A stretch of DNA of 64,000 nucleotides. It comes from JACMLD01 sp038207265 (GTDB taxonomy: Bacteria; Bacteroidota; Bacteroidia; Chitinophagales; Chitinophagaceae). A model generated the notes under the pieces. The model saw nothing but the letters and a program-made list of their open reading frames with translations, was not told where the DNA came from and ran no database searches. Below, in pieces: positions 34,181-42,305 of the stretch (within the stretch, counting starts at the first letter, position 1; each line of letters begins with the position of its first letter). Where the stretch lies: assembly GCA_038207265.1 (NCBI GenBank), contig JBBQZZ010000002.1, positions 124,001 to 188,000 on the forward strand, written 5' to 3'. The position numbers were made by a program, and so were the translations under genes.

Positions 34181-34741
34181 TTATTGAGGCCCCCATCTGA
34201 AAGAATCAACTTTAAAACCGGCAAGATCTATCGCGCGGTCAACTACTGTGGCTGACAATTCCTCCATTGTTGAAGGTTGGCTGTAAAACGATGGTGTAGC
34301 CGGACAAATAATTCCCCCTGCTAATGTTACCGTTTCCATATTGCGGATATGAATGAGGTTGTAAGGAGTATCACGTATTACGCATATTAGCTTTCTTCGC
34401 TCTTTTAGCATGACATCAGCGGATCGGGTAATAAGGTCGTTAGAAATGCCTGTAGCAATTCGACCCAGTGTACCCATTGAACAGGGAATTATTATCATGA
34501 TATTGTATTGACCGGAACCCGATGCAAACGGTGCGGAGAATTCCTGTTGTGAAAAGAATTTAAACGGGTACTGGAGATAGTTTTCGTTTTTCAATTCTGT
34601 CTTCCAGACTTCTCTTGCATTGCCTGTCATAACCACAGAGAGCTCGCTCCATTGGTCTTTTATGGCAAGTAATTTGTCTAAAATAAGCTGGGCATAGATG
34701 GCCCCGCTTGCACCAGTTACCGCAACAACAATTTTGTTCAT
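34181..34741 (-). CDS. ubiX: Flavin prenyltransferase
   Basis: 186 residues from ATG 34741 (MNKIVVAVTGASGAIYAQ). Makes prenylated FMN, the cofactor of UbiD-type decarboxylases, from FMN and dimethylallyl phosphate. Seen: the FMN loop VTGASGAIYA, IPCSMGTLGRIATGISNDLITRSADVMLKERRKL, and VIRDTPYNLIHIRNM. No ubiD is near. It is divergent from the thioredoxin-like gene, with only 38 bases between the start codons; the two promoters must overlap. Confidence 0.9.
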   Translation of the reverse strand: MNKIVVAVTGASGAIYAQLILDKLLAIKDQWSELSVVMTGNAREVWKTELKNENYLQYPFKFFSQQEFSAPFASGSGQYNIMIIIPCSMGTLGRIATGISNDLITRSADVMLKERRKLICVIRDTPYNLIHIRNMETVTLAGGIICPATPSFYSQPSTMEELSATVVDRAIDLAGFKVDSFRWGPQ

Positions 34742-34760
34742 CCCAGTTCGTTTAAATTTG
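34733..34760 (+). promoter_or_regulatory. Promoter of the thioredoxin-like gene
   Basis: TTTG (34733-34736), 16 bases, TAAATTTG (34753-34760), 19 bases before the ATG. A TATTTTTG box for ubiX on the other strand (plus 34770-34777) overlaps the same gap. Confidence 0.45.
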
Positions 34761-34779
34761 TACTTCAAACAAAAATACT

Positions 34780-35310
34780 ATGTATAAGTTTATGGTTCTT
34801 GCAATTTCAGCAATGGCACTCGTTTTCTTTTCTGCTGAAAAGCCAGCTGTAAAAGCTGAAAAAATAAAATGGATGACTTTAGCCGAGGCTGAAGCTGCAA
34901 TGAAAAATGAGAAAAGACCTATCCTGATAGATTTATATACTGATTGGTGTGGTTGGTGTAAGGTAATGGACAAGAAAACTTATTCCAATCAATCGGTGAT
35001 AAATTATCTGCAGGAAAAATTTTATCCAGTAAAATTAAATGCAGAAACAAAAGACAATGTAAAATGGGGCGATAAAATATATCGTTTGAGCAGTGATAAC
35101 CGCACCAATGATATTGCACTTTACTTAACTTATGGACGATTGTCATATCCTACAACTGTAATTATTCCGGTTGATGACAGTGGACCGCAGCCAGTGCCCG
35201 GATACCATGACCCAAAAGAATTTGAGTTAATAGTCAGGTATTTTGGAGACGGAAAATACGGAAAGGTACCTTTTGATACATACCAGAAAAACTTCAAACC
35301 TAGCTGGTAA
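34780..35310 (+). CDS. Thioredoxin-like periplasmic protein
   Basis: 176 residues: an N-terminal hydrophobic signal or anchor (MYKFMVLAISAMALVFFSA), then a thioredoxin fold of the Thioredoxin_7/DUF255-like type with the redox motif WCGWCK in LIDLYTDWCGWCKVMDKKTYS. The cis-Pro segment is SYPTTVII. The motif CGWC is typical of DsbD-gamma-like or SoxW-like reductases. It probably acts in the periplasm on misfolded or metal-bound thiols. It has its own terminator just after it. Confidence 0.85.
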   Translation: MYKFMVLAISAMALVFFSAEKPAVKAEKIKWMTLAEAEAAMKNEKRPILIDLYTDWCGWCKVMDKKTYSNQSVINYLQEKFYPVKLNAETKDNVKWGDKIYRLSSDNRTNDIALYLTYGRLSYPTTVIIPVDDSGPQPVPGYHDPKEFELIVRYFGDGKYGKVPFDTYQKNFKPSW

Positions 35311-35342
35311 TTCGTCATTACCAGTTTTGTGAGATAACATTA

Positions 35343-35393
35343 TTGATAGTTGCAATTTATTGCAGCTATTTTTTTTCCCCATGCAACTATCAA
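35343..35393 (+). terminator. Terminator after the thioredoxin-like gene, nested in a larger inverted repeat
   Basis: The hairpin AGTTGCAA / TTGCAGCT (35348-35367, one G-T pair) is followed by eight T, a normal terminator. Its left arm is also part of a perfect 12-bp inverted repeat TTGATAGTTGCA (35343-35354) / TGCAACTATCAA (35382-35393), which would compete with the terminator fold in a longer RNA. Confidence 0.7.
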
Positions 35394-35403
35394 ATTTCAT
35401 TTC

Positions 35404-35473
35404 TTGTCTGATAAATTGGTTTTTCATAGGATATTGGATTAAAAGCGGGCTGGATTTTTATCCGGCCTTTTTT
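35404..35473 (+). ncRNA. Candidate small RNA unit 1 (3' part with terminator)
   Basis: TTGTCT...TTGGTTTTTCATAGGATATTGGATTAAA-type sequence followed by the terminator GGCTGGAT / ATCCGGCC and T6 (35448-35473). The core and terminator are nearly the same as at 1-53, and the core recurs at 43493-43525. No ORF. Its 5' end is not clear. Confidence 0.35.
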
Positions 35474-35536
35474 ATATTATAATTAGAATCTATATGTTTT
35501 TATTGCCTCTATGTTTTCCCTTCTATATTTAAATCT

Positions 35537-35720
35537 GTGAGAAAAGTTTTCATTGTGTTTAATTGACACCAATCAATTTAAGGGTGATTGGGTAAAAAAT
35601 ATTTTACCTGGTCATGATTTTTATTGTCTCAACATCCTATATTTGATTTTTCATAGGATAAGGTTTAATGGTTAATGGTATTTGATTAGTGCATCCCGCC
35701 CTCCGGCGGGATTTTTTTTT
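35537..35720 (+). ncRNA. Candidate small RNA unit 2 with terminator
   Basis: Starts after a possible promoter (35503-35531), shares TTGTCT and TTTTTCATAGGATA with unit 1, and ends in the strong terminator ATCCCGCC / GGCGGGAT with T9 (35693-35720). No ORF. It would be about 185 nt long. This is inference only. Confidence 0.35.
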
Positions 35721-35738
35721 ATTTAGAATGAACTGAAT

Positions 35739-35769
35739 GCAAAATCCCCGGTTTTACCGGGGATTTTGC
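35739..35769. terminator. Terminator of the oxoamine synthase gene
   Basis: Perfect 13-bp stem GCAAAATCCCCGG / CCGGGGATTTTGC with loop TTTTA, 75 bases beyond the minus-strand gene stop at 35844. Can act on both strands, though neither side has a long T-run directly after the stem. Confidence 0.7.
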
Positions 35770-35843
35770 TATATAATAAAGTGATTGAACCGTGGACTGT
35801 AATTTCTGCGTTTAGCCATCGACGATATAATAAATTTCCGTGG

Positions 35844-37100
35844 CTACATTGTTTCTGCCATATCGGGTATTTCTGCCGCTTTATACAAACCTTCATCCAG
35901 CTTTTGTTTGGTCTCTGTGAAAGCCTGTAATGTTTCTTCTATGTCTTCATCTGTATGTGCAGCGGTAGGAATCAAACGATATATAATCTGGCCACGGGGA
36001 ATAACGGGGTAAACCACAATGGAACAAAAAATACCATAATTCTCCCTCAAATCAAGCACCATGGCAGTAGCTTCCGGCACATCACCTTTCATATATACTG
36101 GTGTAACCATTGTATTGGTAGTACCGATGTCGAATCCTCTTTCTTTTAGACCCTTTTGCAATTTATTCGCATTGTGCCATAGTTTTTTTCTGAGTTCCGG
36201 CATTGTTTTCAACATTTCCATTCGCTTCATCATTCCCTCTACGATGATCAAAGGAAGGCTTTTTGCAAAGATTTGAGAACGGGTATTGTAACGCAGATAT
36301 GCCAAAACATCTTTTCGGCCGGCAATGAATGCGCCGATACTTCCCATTGATTTTACAAAAGTTGAAAAATATAAGTCAACTCCTTCCTGGCATCCCTGTT
36401 CCTCATCTGCACCCGCTCCGCTTGGTCCCATGCTTCCGAATCCGTGCGCGTCGTCGATTAATAACCGGAATTCAAATTTCGATTTCAGCGCAACAATTTC
36501 TTTTAAACGGCCCTGGTTTCCATTCATACCAAAGACTCCTTCAGTAATTACGAGTATACCGCCACCTGTTTTTTCAATCATTTTTGTTGCACGTTCCAAT
36601 TGTTTTTCGCAATCCGCAATATCGTTGTGTTTGTATTTATAACTATAACCCATATGCAGTCGGATACCGTCTACGATACAGGCATGTGCTTCGCCATCAT
36701 AAACAATTACATCCCTGCGATTCACCAGGGCATCTATGCAACTCATAATTCCCTGGTAACCGAAGTTCAGCAACATGGCATCCTCTCTTTTTACAAATGC
36801 AGCAACAACTTTTTCAAGTTCTTCATGCATGCTGGTGTTTCCGCTCATCATCCTTGCTCCCATTGGGTTGCCCATTCCCCAGCGTGCTGCGGCGTCTGTA
36901 TCAACCTTGCGTACATCGGGGTGGTTCACCAATCCCAGGTAATTATTTAAACTCCATACAATTCTTTCCTTGCCACGAAACATCATGCGACTGCCCAGTT
37001 CACCTTCTAATTTTGGAAATGTAAAATAACCATGCGCTCTTTTCATGTGCTGGCCAATGGGGCCCCCATCTTTTACTAATTTTTCAAAAACGTCTGCCAT
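35844..37100 (-). CDS. Alpha-oxoamine synthase family enzyme (serine palmitoyltransferase-like)
   Basis: 418 residues from ATG 37100; upstream start at 37163 lies inside the promoter. PLP enzyme of fold type I: substrate-entry segment VWSLNNYLGLVNHPDV, LLNFGYQGIMSCIDAL, the Asp-Ala-His of DDAHGFGSMG, and the PLP lysine in FSTFVKSMGSIGAF. The family joins an amino acid with an acyl-CoA (or acyl carrier protein): serine palmitoyltransferase, KBL, AONS. In Bacteroidota a sphingolipid role is likely, but the sequence is not the short classical Spt, so the acyl and amino substrates are uncertain. Monocistronic with its own promoter and terminator. Confidence 0.78.
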   Translation of the reverse strand: MADVFEKLVKDGGPIGQHMKRAHGYFTFPKLEGELGSRMMFRGKERIVWSLNNYLGLVNHPDVRKVDTDAAARWGMGNPMGARMMSGNTSMHEELEKVVAAFVKREDAMLLNFGYQGIMSCIDALVNRRDVIVYDGEAHACIVDGIRLHMGYSYKYKHNDIADCEKQLERATKMIEKTGGGILVITEGVFGMNGNQGRLKEIVALKSKFEFRLLIDDAHGFGSMGPSGAGADEEQGCQEGVDLYFSTFVKSMGSIGAFIAGRKDVLAYLRYNTRSQIFAKSLPLIIVEGMMKRMEMLKTMPELRKKLWHNANKLQKGLKERGFDIGTTNTMVTPVYMKGDVPEATAMVLDLRENYGIFCSIVVYPVIPRGQIIYRLIPTAAHTDEDIEETLQAFTETKQKLDEGLYKAAEIPDMAETM

Positions 37101-37133
37101 ATTATCTGTTTGTTTAGCATTTTTTGAATGCGG

Positions 37134-37163
37134 CAAAGGTAACGGATTCAAGCAAAAGCACAA
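37134..37163 (-). promoter_or_regulatory. Promoter of the oxoamine synthase gene
   Basis: On the minus strand TTG (plus 37161-37163), exactly 19 bases, TACCTTTG (plus 37134-37141): a full match to the Bacteroidota consensus. It gives a leader of about 30 bases and supports the start at 37100. Confidence 0.75.
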
Positions 37164-37294
37164 GTTGCTTTAATTAACACCAGGGTAATAAACTACCTTA
37201 AAAATGTTGTATAATATTGAATCAACGCTTTGTTACCAATTGGTATTTTAATGAATGTATCCAGGTCATTCAATTAAATTTGTGCAAATTTATC

Positions 37295-38956
37295 ATGATG
37301 TACAAGTTGTTTTTTCTATTGAGTATTCAGATTTTTATTCTGCCAATTACCTACGCACAACCCACCCCTGTACAGAAAGTTCAGCAGACCGAATCAATTG
37401 CCCGACCCAGGTTGGTGGTGGGTATTGTGATAGATCAAATGAGATGGGATTACCTCTATCGATATTATTCACGCTATGGGAATGATGGATTTAAACGGTT
37501 GATAAACCAGGGCTTCTCTTGTGAGAATACATTAATAAATTATATCCCTTCATATACCGCCGTAGGGCATTCTACAATCTTTACAGGATCTGTACCGGCG
37601 TTAGATGGAATTACAGGAAACGAATGGACGGAGCAATTAACCGGTAAATCTATGTATTGTACTGCAGACAGCACCGTACAGAGTGTAGGGAATGAATCAG
37701 AAGATGGTAAAATGTCTCCCCGCAACTTGTTGGTATCTACGATAACAGATGAACTTCGGTTGGCTTCTAATTTTCAATCTAAAGTAGTGGGCATTTCATT
37801 GAAAGATCGTGCATCTATTTTGCCGGCAGGTCATACAGCAAATGCTGCTTATTGGTTTGACGATGCAAGTGGACATTTTATAACCAGTTCTTATTATATG
37901 AAACAATTGCCCGATTGGGTGAACAACTTTAACAATGAAAATCGTGCCACCCAATTAATGGAAAAAGGATGGAACACGTTGTATCCGCTTAATACCTATA
38001 AAAACAGCGATAGTGACGACCAGGTATACGAGGGTAAATTAACCGGGGAAAGCAAATCCGTTTTCCCGCATACAACTGCTGACGCCTATAAGAAAAACAA
38101 AGGAAGTTTTCGTTCAACACCGTTTGGCAATACAATTACACTCGATTTTGCAACGGCCGCAATGAATGCTTACCAACTTGGCAGTGGTGCTGCTACTGAT
38201 TTCTTAACCATTAATTGCGCATCTACTGATTATGTCGGTCATCTTTTTGGGATCAATTCAATTGAAGTGGAAGATACTTACCTGAGACTGGATAAAGATC
38301 TCGCGACCTTTTTCCAGATGCTGGACACAAAAGTAGGGAAGGGACAATACCTGGTATTTCTTACAGCTGACCATGGTGCGGCACATGCTATTAATTTTAT
38401 GCAAGAACATGAACTACCAGCTGATTTTTGGTACAATAAGCCGTTGGTTGATACTTTGAATAAATTATTGTCAGAAAAATTTAAAGTACAAAATCTTGTC
38501 CGTTCAATTTCTAATTACCAGGTAAATTTTAATATCACAAAAATATTCGCTGACAAACTTGACTACAGCGCAATTAAGAAAACAACCGTTGAATACCTAC
38601 AATTGCAGCCAGGTATCAATTTTGCAGTAGACGTAGCAGAAATTGGAAAATCGCCTGTTCCGGAACCATTGAAAACGATGATTGCAAATGGTAATAATTT
38701 TAAGAGAAGTGGTGGCGTTCAAATTATATTAACTGCAGGTTGGTTTGAAGGCTATAGTAAAACGGGTACTACACATGGAACCTGGAATCCTTATGACACG
38801 CATATCCCACTGTTATGGTATGGCTGGGGTATCAAACCAGGAAACACCAATCGTGAAATACATATGACGGATATAGCACCTACAGTAGCAGCATTATTAC
38901 ATATACAAATGCCAAACGGAAATATAGGGCAGGTCATTACCGAACTGGGGAAATAA
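37295..38956 (+). CDS. Alkaline phosphatase family protein (PafA-like)
   Basis: 553 residues from ATG 37295 or 37298, which begin the signal peptide (YKLFFLLSIQIFILPITYAQ). Metal-binding Asp in VVGIVIDQMRWDYLYRY; nucleophile Thr in PSYTAVGHSTIFTGSVPALDGITGNEW; later metal ligands in STDYVGHLFG and TADHGAAHA; the last His in GTTHGTWNPYDTHIP. The pattern matches the Ca/Zn phosphate-irrepressible PafA group of Flavobacteria, periplasmic monoesterases that release phosphate from many organic phosphates. Monocistronic, ends in a terminator. Confidence 0.87.
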   Translation: MMYKLFFLLSIQIFILPITYAQPTPVQKVQQTESIARPRLVVGIVIDQMRWDYLYRYYSRYGNDGFKRLINQGFSCENTLINYIPSYTAVGHSTIFTGSVPALDGITGNEWTEQLTGKSMYCTADSTVQSVGNESEDGKMSPRNLLVSTITDELRLASNFQSKVVGISLKDRASILPAGHTANAAYWFDDASGHFITSSYYMKQLPDWVNNFNNENRATQLMEKGWNTLYPLNTYKNSDSDDQVYEGKLTGESKSVFPHTTADAYKKNKGSFRSTPFGNTITLDFATAAMNAYQLGSGAATDFLTINCASTDYVGHLFGINSIEVEDTYLRLDKDLATFFQMLDTKVGKGQYLVFLTADHGAAHAINFMQEHELPADFWYNKPLVDTLNKLLSEKFKVQNLVRSISNYQVNFNITKIFADKLDYSAIKKTTVEYLQLQPGINFAVDVAEIGKSPVPEPLKTMIANGNNFKRSGGVQIILTAGWFEGYSKTGTTHGTWNPYDTHIPLLWYGWGIKPGNTNREIHMTDIAPTVAALLHIQMPNGNIGQVITELGK

Positions 38957-38986
38957 AAGGTTGAAATAAATAGCTTTTACATGATA

Positions 38987-39013
38987 GGATTTCCTTCTAT
39001 GAAATCCTTTTTT
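38987..39013 (+). terminator. Terminator of the PafA-like gene
   Basis: Stem GGATTTC / GAAATCC with a 7-base loop, then TTTTTT. It lies about 30 bases after the stop codon. Confidence 0.75.
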
Positions 39014-39102
39014 CATTTAAAGAATATCTGTTTTCATTAACATGTTATTATGAGTTTTGTGCGATGGCATGATTTTTTTATTTGAGCATTAAACTTATAA
39101 AT

Positions 39103-39816
39103 ATGAATAGTAAAATGGGGAAGGTTTGTATTTGTGCATTGACTGCAATTGCTTTATTTGCCGCCTGCAAAAAAGATAACAATGTCTCAAATGGAAAAGC
39201 GAAGGTAATGCTCATCAACGCGTCTCCTGATTCTGCCAGCAGTTATGATTATTATTTTAACGATGTTAAATTAAATACTCAATCTGCCGCATATCCTTCT
39301 CACTCATCCTATATAAATATCGATGCAAAAAACTATTCTGTTAAAATTGCAGCTGCAAATACCATCAATCCTGTTGCTGAACTGGGAGCCAATTTTGGTA
39401 GTGGAAAAAATTTCTCCGTTTTTGCTTATGACACGTTAAACGCCGGCAAAATAAAAGCATTCGCAGTAGAAGATAACCTGACAGCACCGCCTGCAGGCAA
39501 GGTGAAAGTGCGGTTTTTTTATCTGGCGCCTGTTGCCATTGCTGTAGATATACTGGCGAATGATGCTGTTATATTTAACAATCGGACATACGCCGATAAT
39601 GTGAGTGAAGGAGGCAAAGGTGCTTTTACAACCATTGATGCCGGAACTTATACTATCAAAGTCAGATTGGCCGGAAGTGCAGAGCCTATTCCTGCATTGA
39701 TAAATTTCCCCGATGTAAAGTTGGAAGACGGAAAAATTTATACAATCTTCTCAAAAGGTAAAGTAACTGGAACGGGTAACAATGCTTTAGGTGCTGAAAT
39801 AATAGTGAACAACTAA
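39103..39816 (+). CDS. DUF4397 lipoprotein
   Basis: 237 residues from ATG 39103 (the frame extends to a TTG at 39082). Lipobox ALFAAC. The remainder is two beta-sandwich repeats typical of DUF4397: KVMLINASPDSASSYDYYFNDVKLNTQSAAYPSHSSYINIDAKNYSVKIA and KVRFFYLAPVAIAVDILANDAVIFNNRTYADN ... FTTIDAGTYTIKVRLAGSA. It is surface-facing or periplasmic. Function unknown in the family, with adhesion or matrix roles supposed. Monocistronic. Confidence 0.82.
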   Translation: MNSKMGKVCICALTAIALFAACKKDNNVSNGKAKVMLINASPDSASSYDYYFNDVKLNTQSAAYPSHSSYINIDAKNYSVKIAAANTINPVAELGANFGSGKNFSVFAYDTLNAGKIKAFAVEDNLTAPPAGKVKVRFFYLAPVAIAVDILANDAVIFNNRTYADNVSEGGKGAFTTIDAGTYTIKVRLAGSAEPIPALINFPDVKLEDGKIYTIFSKGKVTGTGNNALGAEIIVNN

Positions 39817-39823
39817 AAAAATA

Positions 39824-39849
39824 ACCCTACGGGCCGAAGCGGGTAGGGT
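39824..39849 (+). terminator. Hairpin after the DUF4397 gene
   Basis: Stem ACCCTAC / GTAGGGT with a 12-base loop, followed by CGGTAGTTTT; a weak terminator or a spacer hairpin. Confidence 0.45.
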
Positions 39850-39883
39850 CGGTAGTTTTAAAAGGATTTGGATATGATTCGAT

Positions 39884-39920
39884 AAAAAAAGCCCTGTTTC
39901 GTTGCAGGGCTTTTATTTAT
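39884..39920. terminator. Bidirectional terminator between DUF4397 and aldolase genes
   Basis: Perfect 10-bp stem AAAAGCCCTG / CAGGGCTTTT, loop TTTCGTTG, flanked by A7 and T-rich ends. Seven bases beyond is the stop codon of the minus-strand aldolase. Confidence 0.9.
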
Positions 39921-39926
39921 TTTAAA

Positions 39927-40994
39927 CTATGCGTTTCTGTTGATACAATTCAAATCATCAAATGCGGTTTCAAGCCGCTTGCTGAAAGTTTCCTGGCCTT
40001 TGCGAAGCCAAACCCTGGGGTCGTAGTATTTTTTATTTGGTTTTTCTTTGCCTTCCGGGTTTCCTAACTGCCCTTGCAAATAAGCTTCATTCTTTTTGTA
40101 ATATCCCAATATACCTTCCCAGAATGCCCATTGCAAGTCAGTATCAATATTCATTTTAATAGCTCCATAACTGATGGCTTCCCGTATCTGGTGCTGGGGC
40201 GATCCGCTACCTCCGTGAAATACAAAATACACAGGTTTTGCTGCGGTTTTTAATTCCTTTTGAATATAATCCTGGCTGTTTTTTAAAATTTCAGGGCGCA
40301 GTTCTACATTACCAGGACTGTAAACGCCATGTACATTACCAAACGCGGCGGCTACTGAAAACAGCCTTCCTACCTTGCTTAATTCTGTATATGCATAAGC
40401 TACGTGTTGCGGTTGTGTATATAATTTATCATTTTCAATACCACTGTTATCTACTCCATCTTCTTCGCCACCGGTAACGCCTAATTCTATTTCAATTGCC
40501 ATACCCAATGGTTGCATTCGTTTGAAAAACTCAACAGACGTTTGAATGTTTTCTTCAATAGGCTCTTCAGAGAGATCCAGCATATGCGAGCTGAACAATG
40601 GTTGTTTTTTTTCCTTATAGAACTGTTCGCCAGCATCAATTAAGCCACTTATCCAGGGTAACCATTTTTTTGCAGCATGATCAGTATGCAGTATCACCGG
40701 CACGCCATAGTGTTTTGCAACATTATGAATGTGAAGGGCACCTGATATTCCACCACTGATATTTGCCTGCAGTTTGTCGTTTGGCATTCCCTTTCCGGCA
40801 ATAAACTGGGCACCCCCATTGGAGAATTGAATGATAACCGGCGAATTTACTTTAGCGGCTGTTTCTAAAGTAGCATTGATATTATCAGTTCCGATTGTAT
40901 TTACTGCTGGTAAGGCAAATTGATTTTCCTTCGCATCTTTATAGAGTGCTTCCAGCTCCTCGCCGAATAATACACCTGGTTTGTACTTTTTCAT
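39927..40994 (-). CDS. fbaA: Class II fructose-bisphosphate aldolase
   Basis: 355 residues, the long (class IIA) form. Cleaves fructose-1,6-bisphosphate into the triose phosphates in glycolysis and runs backward in gluconeogenesis. Seen: zinc ligands in VILHTDHAAKKWLPW, MAIEIELGVTGGEEDGVDN, NVHGVYSPGN, and the active-site loop FHGGSGSPQHQIREAISYGAIKMNIDTDLQW. Monocistronic. Confidence 0.93.
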   Translation of the reverse strand: MKKYKPGVLFGEELEALYKDAKENQFALPAVNTIGTDNINATLETAAKVNSPVIIQFSNGGAQFIAGKGMPNDKLQANISGGISGALHIHNVAKHYGVPVILHTDHAAKKWLPWISGLIDAGEQFYKEKKQPLFSSHMLDLSEEPIEENIQTSVEFFKRMQPLGMAIEIELGVTGGEEDGVDNSGIENDKLYTQPQHVAYAYTELSKVGRLFSVAAAFGNVHGVYSPGNVELRPEILKNSQDYIQKELKTAAKPVYFVFHGGSGSPQHQIREAISYGAIKMNIDTDLQWAFWEGILGYYKKNEAYLQGQLGNPEGKEKPNKKYYDPRVWLRKGQETFSKRLETAFDDLNCINRNA

Positions 40995-41127
40995 GTGTTG
41001 AAACGCTGACGGTTTTGTTGTTTAAAAATTAGTTCATAAAAAAGCAAGCAACTTTTGCAGGCCGCTAAGATACAGTTAGTTTGAGTGTTTTTTAAAATAG
41101 AATATTTGTTTATGCTAACAACTGTTT

Positions 41128-42237
41128 CTAGTCGCCGAACCGGCTTTGTATTTTTGGTATGAGCAACAAGTTTTTTTGCAATGTATGTTTAAGATGGGTT
41201 TTTAATAGTTTGCCCATGGAGCTGCATTTTTTAAACGCCGGGTTACTTACATAATAATTACCAAGTTCTGTTTTTAACTCATTTATTTTTTCAGTTGTTG
41301 AAATCTGATCTTTCGACATAATGTCCAGTAGCTCTTTTATGCGGTAACGGGCAGAAGCCAGTCGGAAGGTCATAAGGGTTCGCTCTTCTGTCTGGTATTG
41401 TCGTATTGAGTCCTTATTCAGATACTTCAGTGATAGTTCAACAAATGCTTTGTTCTCTTTAAAAAATTGTGGCAGGTACAAATTCTTTCTCCCTTCGTAG
41501 GATTGCTGGTCAAAATCAATGGCACGGATCCGGTACTGGTAATCTTCTATATCGGGTGTAATATCTACCACAAAATTATAACTGCGCATATCACCCAGTA
41601 ACCGCACAAAACAACGTTCATTGAATTTTACAAATTCCTTTGCGAGCCTGATTATATTGGTGTCTGTATTGTCAAGGTATTGTTTGATAAAGACGTCACC
41701 CGGAATACCCGGAATATGCTCTTCCACCAATGTGTTATTGTGTGTAAAAAAAGTAATGCGGTTGGGAGAAAGTATATGTTCCAGCTCCAGTCCGTAAATG
41801 CGTGAGGCATCGGCAATTTTTATATAGTAATGATCGTAGTTATCGTTGAATTTATTGACAATGCGGATACGAAACGGGTGTGAATTACCGAAACTGCAGT
41901 AATCAATACGGGCCACATCGAGGTGCTTGGTAAAACTAAGATCACCTTCTGTTTTCAGAATGGCATAAATATTCACCAGGCCATCGCGGATATAATTCCA
42001 CTCACGCATATCGTAGCTAACACTCTCCCATAGGGTATCCTTTCCATTTTTATCGATGATGGGTAGAGAATAGGTATGGTTCAGTAAATCCCCATAGGAT
42101 ACCGGTAATTTAACTTCCCGTCCATGTTGTTTGAGGTAAGCCCGCAACGGATCATTGACCGGATACATCGGTTTCTTCCTTGAAGGCTTATTCAGTTCGT
42201 TACTATGAGAAGCATTTGTATGTTCCGTAAAGCTCAT
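41128..42237 (-). CDS. Uncharacterised protein with kinase-like active-site motifs
   Basis: 369 residues; no named family recognised. Seen: YYIKIAD with Lys140, like the beta3 Lys of kinases; ELEHIL (151-156) as a possible alpha-C Glu; VEEHIPG (171-177) like a hinge; LLGDMRSYNF with Asp216 and Asn221 exactly five residues apart, as in the catalytic loop of protein and aminoglycoside kinases; and AIDFDQQ with Asp241 in the DFG position. I infer a protein-kinase-like fold with a small N-lobe. No signal peptide or membrane segment. The neighbours are the aldolase downstream and a metal-receptor gene upstream, 70 bases away in the same direction. Function unknown. Confidence 0.62.
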   Translation of the reverse strand: MSFTEHTNASHSNELNKPSRKKPMYPVNDPLRAYLKQHGREVKLPVSYGDLLNHTYSLPIIDKNGKDTLWESVSYDMREWNYIRDGLVNIYAILKTEGDLSFTKHLDVARIDYCSFGNSHPFRIRIVNKFNDNYDHYYIKIADASRIYGLELEHILSPNRITFFTHNNTLVEEHIPGIPGDVFIKQYLDNTDTNIIRLAKEFVKFNERCFVRLLGDMRSYNFVVDITPDIEDYQYRIRAIDFDQQSYEGRKNLYLPQFFKENKAFVELSLKYLNKDSIRQYQTEERTLMTFRLASARYRIKELLDIMSKDQISTTEKINELKTELGNYYVSNPAFKKCSSMGKLLKTHLKHTLQKNLLLIPKIQSRFGD

Positions 42238-42305
42238 GCAATGAAGTTAGTGTTTTATTCAAACCCGGTTAATGATTGAGCAATGAATAGCCCGAAAAAT
42301 AAAAC

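Larger units (their letters stand above)
35311..35843. other. Gene-free 530-base region with three terminators and a duplicated motif
   Basis: No ORF of note. It holds, in order: the thioredoxin gene terminator with an overlapping 12-bp inverted repeat, a first unit ending in a terminator at 35448-35473, a possible promoter (TTG at 35503-35505, 18 bases, TATATTTA at 35524-35531), a second unit ending at 35720, and the terminator of the minus-strand gene to the right. The two units share TTGTCT and TTTTTCATAGGATA, so this may be a pair of small RNA genes. Confidence 0.5.
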
